Assembly (NCBI RefSeq): GCF_029784165.1
Contig: NC_073695.1
Span: 190,491,357 to 190,555,356, forward strand
Length of the DNA stretch: 64,000 bases
Reading direction: 5' to 3'
From: Wyeomyia smithii
Lineage: Eukaryota; Arthropoda; Insecta; Diptera; Culicidae
Shown: positions 45,275-55,800 of the stretch, piece by piece
Position numbering within the stretch: the stretch's first letter is position 1
Layout: every line of letters begins with the position of its first letter
Position numbers and translations under genes: made by a program
The notes under the pieces: model-generated
What the model was told of the DNA's origin: nothing
Database searches by the model: none
Seen by the model: only the letters and a program-made list of their open reading frames with translations

Positions 45275-46555
45275 TGTCCGCTTTATTCTTTATTCCTTAT
45301 TTGTTAAAAATTCATCTGACAAAAATAGTCTTAATGAAGATGGACTAGCCAATATAACTAAAAACTACGACGAACTCTCATTGCGAAATTGTATGATGGT
45401 GTGTCGAAATAAAAAAGATCTTCTACTTTGGAGAATGATCGGATACAGCAAGCGAACGGGTCGATGAATCCGAAATTAGTTCGATGAAAACTAGGTTGTA
45501 ACAATCCAGTAGAGCGAAGAAGACGCAGTGAGGCCTGGATATTCAATTTAGAAATGATCGATTTCGGAGTTTAGAACTTTTGTTACGAACATCGCTTGTT
45601 GAACTTCTCTGCGTCGTTGCAATGTGTAAATCCCAAGCAGACGACAACGGTCAGGATATGGAGGCAGGTTAATCGCACGAAACTTTTCTACACTCACTCA
45701 AGTCGCAAATTCAAGACTAGTTGTTGGGGGCACCAAACCAAGCTAACATTTTCGAGGAGTGGCCGAACGATAGCACAACACAACGCCCTCAATCAATGGG
45801 GATCCATAAAATCGCGAGCAATTTTAGAAACGAAACCAAGTTGTCTCATGTCTATAGCGATTATGCTGGTACGATGTAGATTGAATGTAAGTTTAGTATC
45901 CAATAAAACTATAAACAAGACAATTGGATTCATTTTGCGGTGAAAGGTCATCCTTGCCACTTACTAATGCTAATCGTCAACCAGTTTTAGCGACACCAGT
46001 AAACAAACATCCAAAAGACTTTGAAGCCGTCGACAGTCGTTGATAGAGCGTATTATCAGATACAGCTTAAGATCAGTCAACATCCAGCAGTAAGGAAACG
46101 TTATTGAAGAAAAGCGTAAACGCCAAAGGTCCTAAGCTGCTACCTTGTGGAACGTCGGAGTTGTTTGAAAACTCAGACGAACAGCAGGAATTAATGTATA
46201 CTCGTAGAACTCTATCGCAGAAGTATGAGCTAAGCCAACCGGCAACCGGTTTGTACTTACTGAGTGGCCAGGCATAAAACCGTGTTGATCACTAGAAATA
46301 TAATTCTTAGTGATGGGAGCATAAACGTACTCACGATTGTTTCGAATGATTTTGATGTGATGCCTCTGTTGCTCCTAACGTTTCGGCCATCCCCGTTTTT
46401 AAGTATCGGGAGCATGCAAGAATGTTTCCAAACTGTGTAAAAGGTGCCTTGCTCGAAAGATTTGTTATAAATATGGCAAAGGGGTTCGGCTAAAGCATGT
46501 ATGACCTATAAAAACTGCCGGGATTCCGTCGGGTGATGAGGATCGAGTGGCCATA
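45275..46555 (-). pseudogene. CR1/T1-like non-LTR retrotransposon A, inserted in copia
   Basis: Minus-strand reading from 46545: DGIPAVF, LAEPLCHIYNKSFEQGTFYT, VWKHSCMLPILKNGDGRN, RSNRGI (RT fingers/palm), HGFMPGHS-like residues near 46270, DVPQGSSLGPLAFTLFFNNV (near 46160-46100), KLYLIIRSINDC, LDTKLTFNLHR, MRQLGFVSKIARDFMDP and LRALCCAIVRPLLENVSLVW (45830-45740), then a C-terminal tail ending in MRVRRSF at 45358. The FADD box is degraded and many frame changes occur. The 3' end has an AATAAGGAATAAAGAATAAA tail near 45285. Copia sequence abuts both sides. Confidence 0.8.
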
Positions 46556-46564
46556 CTAATGGAT

Positions 46565-46774
46565 GAGGATCGAGTGGCAATACTTAGATTCCGAATTGTG
46601 CAAACAGTTTTGTGATGTATATTTTTTGCTCCGAGAAAACTGCGTGGTTAGTTCCTTACACCTCGATGCCCAAAAAATGACGAATAACGCCTAGAGACGT
46701 TACTTCAAAGAGTTGGTTCAATTTTGCAATGATTTCATTGTTCATCTTCAAAGGCTACAACGAGATTATCCATG
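46565..46774 (-). pseudogene. Ty1/copia reverse transcriptase fragment (downstream part)
   Basis: Minus-strand reading: YMDNLVVAFEDEQ (the YVDD catalytic box, here YMDN, so the second aspartate is changed), then QLFEVTSLGVIRHFLGIEV and NHAVFSRSKKYTSQN. This joins directly to the copia sequence on the other side of the Tc1/mariner-type insertion. It is cut at 46560 by the CR1-like element A. Confidence 0.8.
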
Positions 46775-46778
46775 TATG

Positions 46779-47682
46779 CAGGGTGTTCGAAAAGTTCGAA
46801 TACGCTTTAGAAATGTGTTAAAAAATGAAAATACTAGATATTATTTTCTGAATCAATTTTTTTGAAGCAGTGTTTATTGAGAAACTTGACGACATATTAG
46901 CTGAAAGCACACCTCCTTTGTTTGTATTGTATGACGAGATTGAGACGTTCTCCGAAATAATCGCACGCGCCACGCAACTGGTCCATCGGGATCTCGTCTC
47001 AGGACTTGGAAATAAGCCTTTTTTTGGTCCATAGTGCTCACTACATATTCACGCTGCTTGGCCAGTATGTACGACTATAAATAAAAGTCCAGGGGATCGT
47101 GGTCCAGGGAGCTGGGAGGTCACAGAGTCTTATCGAGAAAGTCAGTCTAATTCTCCCGACACCACGCTTGGACGATATGCGCCGTGTGGACCGGTGCACC
47201 GTACTATTGAAGGACGCAATTATCCTTCCCGTAGAGAGGTCGAAATGCCGGGGTCACAACCTTCTCCAGAACGCGGCGTTGATTTGTACGTTTTTTCTCG
47301 ATAAACACCAGTAGAAGCTTCCCACGCCCGGATACGGTCCTAAACCATCACCTGCGCGCCGCTCTGGAACTGCAGCAAGTTTATGTGGGACGGGTGGATG
47401 CTAGCCAACGTCGGCGCCTACTGCTGATCTTTTTGGACATTGTGCAGTTGTTGCAAGACAAAGGTTTTTTCATCAGAAAACACGAACCAATGACTTGCGT
47501 GTAGCAAACAACTTTACAACGACGTCGCGGTACTCATCGTGGGTGGTAAACAAACAACAATGTCAGCAAGTCGACACCATGCTCGTCGGTTAGCCTATAT
47601 ATGAGACTGAAGCTGACACCAATACCAATAGACAGAGTAAAACAATGATACAAGGTTGTATTCGAACTTATTGAACACCCTG
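46779..47682 (-). mobile_element. Tc1/mariner-superfamily element with decayed transposase
   Basis: The ends are inverted: CAGGGTGTTCGAAAAGTTCG (46779) and, read inverted from 47682, CAGGGTGTTCAATAAGTTCG. TA flanks the high end (47683-47684); the low end has TG (46777-46778), consistent with a mutated TA. Minus-strand coding remnants read NWFVFSDEKTF (first catalytic Asp present), HNVQK, GKLLLVFIEKK, VLEKVVTPAFRPLYGKDN, GAPVHTAHIVQAWCREN and DPLDF-like residues, typical of the D37E/D37D mosquito branch of the superfamily. Before GAPVHTA the expected QDG reads stop-Tyr-Gly, so the second catalytic Asp is lost. The helix-turn-helix N-terminal half is deleted (904 bp overall). It sits in the copia RT. 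Confidence 0.85.
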
Positions 47683-47684
47683 TA

Positions 47685-48250
47685 CAGCCAAGTAAGTCAA
47701 CTTCTCGCCGTTCTCCCGATTATACAGGTGGATACAGTCCTTGATTACTTTGTCGAATACACGTACAGCTTTCTCCGGCGTAGATGGCACAACAGATCCG
47801 GATACTCAACGTTAGAACTTGGCGGTGGACGCACGAAAATCTCTACTTCCAAAATTACTTAACGATCGGCGCGAAAATTTTTATCATAATTGATGCCGTT
47901 TTTTTGCGTAAATCCTTGCGCCATTAAACGCGCTTTGTAATGCAACATGCTACCATCTCACTTGTGCTTGAGAATCCACTTGGATCTACTTCATTCGATT
48001 CATTGGATCGACTTCAACTCCTTCTCAACCGCCGTTTTTGATAGAACGTTTTCCGTGCTTTTCACTGCTTCATTATAATTTTGTCGGTTCAGGAACGCAG
48101 TTTGTCATGTTGATGGTTTCGGGATATCTAATTGGCGAATCTTCGTGCGTAAAGCGTGTCAATTTTCGTGGTAGCGCCACTGCTCCATCGGGTATTGATG
48201 ATGATGCTGTTATCTCCCCACAAGATTCGTACTCCAATTCGCTTTCGCTT
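47685..48250 (-). pseudogene. Ty1/copia linker and reverse transcriptase (upstream part)
   Basis: Minus-strand reading from 48240: SELEYES-like acidic linker, DSPIRYPETINMTNCVPEPT, NVLSKTAVEKELKSIQ, then the RT start SKWILKHK, stop, DGSMLHYKARLMAQGFTQKN, GINYDKNF (48000-47880), and NRENGEKLTYLAV next to the mariner-type end at 47684. KYKARLVAQGFTQKxGxDYxETF is the hallmark copia RT entry. Stops and a frameshift near 47870 disable it. The region near 48250 abuts the 3' tail of CR1-like element B. Confidence 0.85.
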
Positions 48251-48343
48251 ACACTATTTTTTTATTTATTTTTTATTTATTTATTTGCTCTCAACCAACA
48301 GACATATATTGTCCAAATGGTGACTAGTTAACTACACTAAACA

Positions 48344-49138
48344 TTAATACAACAATTGTCTAAACATAGCAAGAAATTTAGAACGAAGCACTTCAATCGA
48401 CAGATGAAAATCAAACATTGACGAAACTTTGTTGAACGCTCGTTGAAGGCCAATTATTGCACTATTGGAGCTGTAGTTGGTACGACGAAAAGGTAGGTGC
48501 ATTGCAGGTACTCTCCGCAGGGTTCTGGATGGATCATTAATATTGATCTGGCGAAGAATGTCAGGGCAATCGATCCGTGCTGTCAGCACGTTAGACACAG
48601 TCATAGCACGAGCAGTTTCACGCCGAACTTGCAGGGTGTCAATATGGAGAAGTTGACAACGATCCTCATAAGGAGTGCTCCACATAGGCTGTCTCCATGG
48701 CAAGAGGCGAAGTGCGTAGCGGACGAACCGGCGCTGGATGCTTCCGAGGCGTTGAACAGCGTTGTTGTAGTGTGGTGTCCAAACCGAGGAGCAATATTCG
48801 AGCTGTTACCGAACAAGCGAGCAATATAATGCGGTCAGACAACTTATGTCTCTAAAGTCGCGTGTCATACTAAAAATTAATCCCAACTGTCTAGATGCTT
48901 TGGCGATAATAAAAGAAACATGTTGCTTGAAGGTAAGTTTGACATCGAGAAGTACACCAAGATCTTTGACAACATCGACACGTTGGATCGATTGATTGTT
49001 AAGGCTGTACTCGAAAAGTATCGGATGCGTTTTTCGATTGAAGGTTAAACCCGAGCATTTGTAGGGGTTCAGCGTCATACAATTAATTGCACACCAATTC
49101 CCAAACAAATTCAATTGCTGCTGAAGAGAGGATGCGTC
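48344..49138 (-). pseudogene. CR1/T1-like RT, C-terminal part (element B)
   Basis: Reads SLQQQLNLFGNWCAINCMTL, NPYKCSGLTFNRKTHPILFE, VVKDLGVLLDVKLTFKQHVS, ASRQLGLIFSMTRDFRDISC, LTALYCSLVR, then in other frames EASSAGSSATHFA and YEDRCQLLHIDTLQVRRETA, MTVSNVLTARIDCPDILRQI up to a stop at 48344. These are the thumb and post-RT motifs (CxLYxxLVRxxLE, YxxRCxLLxxxTLxxRR) of CR1/jockey-group proteins. At least two frame changes. Confidence 0.8.
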
Positions 49139-49139
49139 T

Positions 49140-49850
49140 GAGGTGAATTCAGCTTCGCCAAATCTGCAGCTTTTTTAACCAGCATAATGGCTTTAGGTGT
49201 TTCGTTCATCCCTAAGCACTCTTTAGCCATCGCAGAAATTTCATCGATGGTGTGGCTTGGATCAAGACGACTCAGGTACATCCAAAATTGTTGTCGTTCG
49301 TCGGTAACCGTTTTAATTTCCCATTCGAAAGATCTGGTGCCGCAAACGGCAGCAGCAGGAGTGCGAGTTCTGGCACTAATCTCACGACGACGTTTGGGCG
49401 TTGGCTGTTCCCCCGATAAGCGTTGTGAAAACAGGGATTTTTGAACAGGGGGGATCGAGCCGTGCGGAAAATGTTTTTCTATACGATTTGTCAAATCAGT
49501 AACGGCGGTATTCAATTTATCGACAGCTTCGCACAGATTGCTACCATAGGCTGCCGGAGCGACAGCAGCGGGGAGCTGCAACCACTTGTTAAAGCTGCTC
49601 ACACTGTCGTCACACAGCCAGTATAGATTGTCAACAAATGCTGAAATCACATCTAGAGCATTACGTTGTAATCCGGGGATGCAGCTACGATGGAACACTG
49701 ATCCACAAGCACCACGGCAAGCAACTTTGTCTATTTCTTTAACAGCTGAACTGCATTTTTTGCAAACAGAATAATGGCTGGTTGAATCAAAGAAATAGCG
49801 CAATAACAACACTGGAGCCGAGGAACAATAGCGAGCGTTTGCAGTAGGCA
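49140..49850 (-). pseudogene. PHD-finger ORF1 protein of CR1/T1-like element B
   Basis: An open frame of about 240 codons. Near the N-terminus is a PHD-type zinc finger: VCKKCSSAVKE, KVACRGACGSVFHRSCIPGL, then NLYWLCDDS, where the final Cys of the usual WxCxxC is replaced by Ser. After it come a DKLNTAVTDLTNRIEK helix-like stretch, a basic PKRRREIS patch, and a C-terminal region with WEIKTVTDERQQFWMYLSRL and AMAKECLGMN. Such PHD fingers are known in ORF1 of CR1-group elements, where ORF1p binds the RNA. No ATG begins the frame. It ends at the deletion junction near 49140. Confidence 0.75.
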
Positions 49851-50060
49851 GTCAAATCGATTATTAGCTCTTACTCAAAAATACACAGTGTAATAAACAG
49901 ATTATCACTACACAGGTTTACTAAGCACGGCGAAAAGCAGTATGTAAAATTTTAGCGCGATAAAACACTGAAATTAGTGTATTAAACGATTATTTTAACG
50001 GAGTGAAAATATAACTGATTAGTCGGTTTGCGAGCAGAGTTGCCAAAAAAATTTTTTACG

Positions 50061-50520
50061 TCGGGGAAATCTGCTCACAGACAACTGGGAAGAGATCTCA
50101 GAGAGTGAGGATGGAGTTATGAGGAGTGGTGTTGAGACAGTTGCACTCTTCCAAAGCATCTATTCGACCTGCGCCGGACCAACTATAACCCACCAATCTT
50201 CTGTCTTTATTTACTCGAAGGGATACTTAAGTATTACGTCGGGGAGTCGCTTTTTGTGCTTGATACACCCTCTTCACTCTTATTCCTTCCAGCGAACCAC
50301 CTGGATATTGGCAGTTAGCTATTACTGGTGTGTTGGTGGTAGACCCACTACACACGTCGTAGCTTTAGTGCAATCTATGAGGCGACTGCACAAACCGCGC
50401 TCCAGATATACGGGTCTTCACGCATCTTCCGAAATAGGTTTTCCAGAGTAATGTCTGACCCACTCACTCACCATCATGTCACTTCACGCACGTATTAAAC
50501 GAGGTCATACGAAAACGACG
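50061..50520. other. Unassigned segment between CR1-like B and the 632-bp element
   Basis: ACGTCGGGG occurs twice (50061 and 50236). A plus-strand frame 50119-50451 has no recognised domain. By position it should be copia or R1 sequence but no motif confirms this. Confidence 0.4.
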
Positions 50521-50522
50521 TG

Positions 50523-51154
50523 CAGAGCCTGACAAAGTCATTTTCAATTGACAATTATCAGGTTATAGTGACGCTTTGACCCGTCGCTTTTGTATCATTT
50601 TCGAGCACTTCGTGAGTCACATGACACCCAGTTGAAAGCTTTTGCTGTGATTCTGACAACTGAAGGGCTTGAAATTGATACAAACGCTTTTCAATTGAAA
50701 GCGGAGATTATCACCATCACTCTCAAATGACGATTTTCAATTGAAAATGACAATGAGCGCTGACGGAGACAGAAGGCTTCCATACAGTACTTCTATAGAA
50801 AAGAGGGAGGAAATATTGATCGGAACTTGCGTAACGTATTTATTGGATGCCATTACCGTTATAACTACGGCTTGCGGTATTAGAAAACTACCATCAAACG
50901 ACGCGATGCGGTGCTAATTTCAATTGAGACGCTGAAGGAAAGGAAAGAGTCTCTCTCTCGGTCACTCTCTCCGTCGATTGAAATAGTCATTAGTTTCATT
51001 TGGAATGATCCGAAAGAAGAAAGGGGGAAAGAGAGAAAGAAGTGATTCGTTGACAGTGGCCGAAAGGAATCAAGTGAAAATGAAACTGTTCGAATCGAAA
51101 TGACAGCGCGAATATATCAGTTTCATTGTTTTGTTTCGAAAATGTAGAGCCCTG
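50523..51154 (-). mobile_element. 632-bp non-autonomous element, copy 2 (inverted relative to copy 1)
   Basis: Begins CAGAGCCTGACAAAGTCATT and ends TTCGAAAATGTAGAGCCCTG. The whole length aligns, inverted, to 36949-37594, with shared phrases such as GGTTATAGTGACGCTTTGAC, GGAACTTGCGTAACGTATTT and GATCCGAAAGAAGAAAG. Ends CAGAGCCTGACA and (inverted) CAGGGCTCTACA are imperfect terminal repeats. No target duplication. It abuts an R1-like scrap at 51155. Confidence 0.75.
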
Positions 51155-51256
51155 CTCAGCAGTCTCCTCTATGTGCCCGAACCTGTGTGGATACTGCCTG
51201 GAGCAACCATGGCCTGACATAGATTCTGTCAAGTGGGAGCTCTCTGGTGCTCTCTT
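51155..51256 (-). pseudogene. R1-like C-terminal scrap
   Basis: Minus-strand frame reads LTESMSGHGCSRQYPHRFGH then IEETAEQ, matching the FLSGHGCFRQYLHRFGH motif of R1-clade proteins. It is bounded by copia integrase on the high side and the 632-bp element on the low side. Confidence 0.7.
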
Positions 51257-51560
51257 CAACCTGAATTCTCGACCTTCGAATATCGCTTAGAAGTAGTGCT
51301 CAAAAATATCGACTTCTCGAAAAAAGCCTCCATGCAAAATTTTAGCTTAATCGGACTTCGAGAACAGGTACCCCAAAGCGGTCCACAAATGTCGGAGTAG
51401 ACCAACTCGACAATTTTCGTGATTTGAAAACCAAATTGCTTCGAAAGGTTAGTTGGCTCTTGAAGATAGCATTTTACAGTCCTCATGGGGACCCCGATCT
51501 TGAACTGAAATGCCGATAGCGAGCCTCTTTGTGTTCTAGTCGACGAAGTCTTGCATCAAT
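51257..51560 (-). pseudogene. Ty1/copia integrase N-terminal region
   Basis: Minus-strand reading: FKIGVPMRTVKCYLQEPTNL, SKQFGFQITKIVELVYSDIC, GPLWGTCSRS. This is the copia GAG-pre-integrase to integrase passage (CExCLQGK ... LELIHSDVCGP), with the zinc-binding cysteines partly replaced (CYLQEP). WHR-type residues lie slightly upstream. The catalytic integrase core is missing beyond 51257. Confidence 0.75.
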
Positions 51561-51779
51561 GCCACAGTGTCATGCAAGCAATTCTTGGGATGTTGGTCTA
51601 CAAAGATCATCACTTCTTGCTGAGAAACTATCAAGTCCTAGAAGCCACCTCGGCAGGTAGTCATAGCTGCTACGTAATTGTTATACTAGATGAAACTTCC
51701 CTGTTCAGTGAACCGGACATGTTGAAGACGGATTTGATGTCTGTGATGAAACCTTCGTGACTACATATGTGACTAGATG

Positions 51780-52340
51780 CCCCGGAATCAACGATCTATT
51801 CTTTCATCTCAGATCGCAGGGGTACTAAGGAAGAATCGGTTAAGGAATCAGCAACAAACGCAAAATCCAATGCATCATAATTTTCGTTATCTCTGGCGAC
51901 TCGTGATTTGTACCTCGGCTGCTTTGGATTGGTCTTTTTATTTTCGTTATTCTTCTGCTTTAGGATACGATACTCTCTCCTGATGTGACCAGGCTTCTGG
52001 CAACGATGAACCCGATTTGACACGCAAGATTGATTCGAGTAGATTTTCCACTGTGTTTTAAGGCTTCATTCAGCAATTTATTCTTGACAACAGCCGTCGT
52101 GATTTCTATTTCCGGATGACTCTCTTAGGCCATGGTTAATGTTTTGGAAGACAACAGAGGACTTCTGCGGATAAAATCCTAAGAGCTTCGCTCAGCTCCA
52201 ATCTCACGCCAAGCGCTGGAACAAGGAAATGGAACCTCCATTTCGTGTAGAGATCCACTATCGTTCCCTTCGTTGTACGTTAGATTGACACAGAAGTGGC
52301 GTACTTCCATAGCTCCCCCTCATCAGCAGGCGCATAACCT
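51780..52340 (-). pseudogene. Ty1/copia gag
   Basis: Minus-strand reading: VRHFCVNLTYNEGNDSGSLH and EMEVPFPCSSAW (52310-52220), TLTMA, ESHPEIEITTAVVKNKLLNE and ALKHSGKSTRINLACQI (52140-52020), then the zinc knuckle region RCQKPGHIRREYRILKQ (51990-51940). The knuckle CxxCxKxGHxxxxC reads R/C/..GH../Y, so two ligands are lost. Highest-coordinate piece of the copia set, as expected for a minus-strand gag-pol order. LTRs were not recognised. Confidence 0.75.
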
Positions 52341-52344
52341 GGAA

Positions 52345-52775
52345 ACTCCATTGTTCTTAACTAAATTGTTGCTTCCAGGCCTTCCAATTCCAAATTTGTT
52401 CATTCTGACTGCTTCCGGCACATCCAATTGTGACAGATTGTTCAGTGAACACAAAGTTGAAATTTTTCAACTAGAACTTTCGAATTTCTGACAATCTGGA
52501 CCCTAACTTCCAAGAAATGGCAGTGGATCATGAATGAAGGACTTCTGTATTCTTTGAGGTTCAGATAACGAATGAAGAAAAACTTATTTATTGGCTCTAC
52601 AAACATCGAGTATATGATCAGATCACAACTCGCTCATTGTGTCATCGTCGCAATCTCCCATATTTTAGTAATCTTTGGAAAAATGTATCTCAAAACCGGA
52701 GTCTGCTAACATATTGTAATTTTATTTCTTGTAAAATCTGAAAACGAGTACACTTAAAAATATCTTTGAAGAGCT
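52345..52775. other. Unassigned sequence upstream of copia gag
   Basis: Should hold the copia 5' leader or LTR if the element was complete, but I could not recognise an LTR or primer-binding site. Confidence 0.4.
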
Positions 52776-52776
52776 T

Positions 52777-52870
52777 CGTAGCTGCAAGGCTACAGAGTCC
52801 GCTTCGACAAGCGAATGATCATAGGTTCGAATCTCAGTAGAACCTAGCCATTCGTTGGCGAAAAGGACTT
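52777..52870 (+). mobile_element. tRNA-derived SINE head
   Basis: CGTAGCTGCAAGGCTACAGA ... GGTTCGAATCT (box B, 52824-52834) followed by CAGTAGAACCTAGCCATTCG. The box A-like part (TAGCTGCAAGG) and box B are about 45 bp apart. No acceptor stem pairing is seen, so a SINE head rather than a tRNA gene. The 3' tail and target duplication are not evident. Confidence 0.5.
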
Positions 52871-52879
52871 CTTCTCTCC

Positions 52880-55800
52880 AGACTTTATAACCACTGGTCT
52901 AAAGCTTCGATTATATCATAGACACTACAGCACGTAGCTGTTAGAGTGATAACTTGCAATAGGACATGATAGAGTCGATAAGGAATGAAGTAGGTTACTA
53001 AGTCTGAATGAGAAGACAAAAAGCACTATAACACGGAGCAGGTTACTTCTCAATAAGTAACACTGCAAAAGGGTAAAAAAAATAAACAAAAATGTGCGAA
53101 CAGCAAAAACGTCCGGACAATGCCACAAAAGATAAAAAAAACTATACTTGTCGCAGTGGGGTCCATACAAAAAAAATCTTTTCTAGAAGCTTTTTGAGAA
53201 ACTATTCTTCGAACATTTGACACACCTCTAACCAAACTAAGAGCACCCAAATTCACAAGAAAGGTTGAAAAGGTGTAATGTTTCATATTTTTCCAGTTTG
53301 GACTTCAGGGCAAAACTTGTGTTGAGCAGTGTAATCATATCGGATGACATTTAATCATTTCAGACTATTCAATCGCCATCTTGGAATTCGTAATAGTGAC
53401 TGCGATTGATCTTCATTCAGGCTCCGGAAATGCACATATTGAGGGAAATATCAAAAAGCTCAATTGAGTTACGGAGTTACGGATTTACACATTTACGGAC
53501 AAGAAAATGACAAATCGCAATTCATATTGTAGGTACTTATAATGTCCTCACATTCTGTTATTGTAATATTGCTTACAATTTTGTCTCGTTTTTAATAATA
53601 TACCATTTTTTTAGCTGTTTCTATGGTATATCTTTTAAATAAAGTGCCATATGTCATTACTTAGCAACCTAAGTTTGATAACGGACACGCATATTTTGAA
53701 ACATTCTCAATCAACTCAATCAACGAAGAGTGTATTAAAATATTACTAACACGTTTAATATTTTTGGTATGGCAACTTTTTTACGTCACAAAAACATCTT
53801 TCTCTATTCGTCATTATCATTGGTATTGAATAAGTGGATAGCTGTATCTTACTGATGAGTTTGATGAATAATAACTTGCCTACTCTTACGTCAGTAATTT
53901 AATCGCGTCTCAGATACAAGCTTCTACGTTTTCAAAATTTATTTTATTACTAATTCCTAATTTGACATTTCACGGTATAAATACGAAAGACAGTGAATAA
54001 CTGAAACTAATTTGAGATCAGATTTCGGTTAGTAGAAGTAAACAATGTGTCCCATTCATAAAAACTTACCACCAAGTCTGTTAGCTGACGAAGAAAGATC
54101 AAGTTTCAGAGGTGTTAAAGTATAGTTTTAATAAGGACAACCAACACTTATCTAGAAAACGTTAATATTGATGTTCTTCAGTAAAAATTACTCCGACGAA
54201 TAACTTCTGAATTGCATTTTATATTTCATAGTTCAATGTTAATTCGACAACGCCTCCATCTTCGGTCGCGTTTGTTACAGAAGCCTTCAGCGACAACAGT
54301 AATAACAATAGTTAGTTTTACCATCCACCACGAGAAAAGTTGAACTCATGCCGCCAGGTTCTTGCAATTGTATCTGTATACGGGTGGGTCCTAATGAAAA
54401 TGCCACAAAGAAACGAGAAAAGTCGACCAGAAATTCCATTGGATGCATTGTATTCAAATGAGTGTACATATCGTGGCTCTTCCCACCGAATAAAAGCCCC
54501 ATAAGAGCCGATGACAATCTTTGACAATGTCGGTGCGCTTACATCGTAACCTATCACCTGCCACAGCGATTACCACACAGTTTCCGTTCCAAAAGTTGTG
54601 AGTTTTGTTTATATTTCCACACATTCATAGACAAAATTCCCCCAAAGATCAACTCTGCCGGTCGATTGGATACTGTAATCTTGATACGAACCGTCAGTGA
54701 TGAATGAAGATATTTTCAAGCTAACATCGCCCCTTGACCGCTACCTTCAACATTTGATGAACCTTGGCGCACGGTTACGACAAACTGCCGGCACGGGAGG
54801 TGGCGGACTTATCTTCTTTCATGGATGCGTTGGCCGGTTCGAGTTCGCTGGCTTGGCCGGTTGTGGCGGTGCGTAATTTGATGCACACGTGCGCGTGTGT
54901 AAGCGAGAAGAGAAGCGTTCGAACCCGTCTGTCGATGATTATTGCGATGACGAAACAGATCGTGAACCGGCGACGAAGTGAAATCACTCTCACTCTTAAC
55001 GTTGGTTGCTGGAAGAGGAGGAGTACCAAGTGGGTGGAATTCCAACCGCTTCCGTAGATTCAGCGGATAGCCCTCTTCACCTTGTCGGGCTGGCCGCTTT
55101 GCAACGAGATGGACTCTGCGTAAAGTTATACCATTGAGGATAATGATACTGGATGAAGAGGAACCACGATAATGAATGTTTATTGTAAATGAACAGACGA
55201 ATGCAGATGATGGAGTCTGATTGTGGGTTATGCGATTGTGAATTTAGCCGCCGGCAAGGTTTCTGTTTTTGCCAGAGCGCTCTACTATTACATTTTCAGC
55301 GTTAATCTACGTACGTGTGACGAGGGGCCATTGTTTGTTCAAGCAGTATTCTTCCCTCGAATAAGTTGATAATATCTTGTCATTTTGGGCAGTTCTGCCT
55401 GCGGTCAGTGCGATAATCCACTTGAAACAGAGCCGGGGATAGTTAGGTAATATTAAATTGGTGTCGGTACCTGTTTATGATTCGGGTCACTCGAAGAGTT
55501 ACCATGGATATCCTCTTTGACTGCTTGATAGCTAGAGATGTTCGGCATGTCGTTAACACAGTAAATCTCACCGTTTTCAAAATTTTCAATTTCAGACGTG
55601 ATATTGAGGTTTCGTAACTTTACCATATGCACAAATCACTTGCTAAATCGAAGAATTTCTTCGCAAGTTTAGATTTTTTTTTTTTTTTTGAAAACATGCT
55701 CTGAAACTATCTTTCTTCTTTTCGACGGTCAGATGATCAGTAAATACGTTATTGAGCAGTTCATTTTAGTCAAGGAGTACAGAATCATTTTACCATTACT

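Larger units (their letters stand above)
48251..50060 (-). mobile_element. CR1/T1-like non-LTR element B with internal deletion
   Basis: A minus-strand element whose ORF1 (49140-49850) is joined directly to the C-terminal third of its RT (48344-49138); endonuclease and RT catalytic core are missing. The 3' end is an AAATAAATAAATAAAAAATA-type tail (inverse of 48255-48290). The 5' untranslated part is taken to run to about 50060. Copia linker sequence lies beyond the 3' end. Probably a deletion derivative that was either mobilised as such or deleted in place. Confidence 0.75.

Noticed and set aside
46536..46580. Duplicated GATGAGGATCGAGTGG as a target duplication of CR1-like element A
   Set aside because: The two copies are only 26 bp apart on the same side of the element, so they are a local tandem duplication, not flanking duplications.
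54764..55057. 97-codon plus-strand ORF
   Set aside because: Starts with TTG and three frames are open over the same bases; strand cannot be decided.
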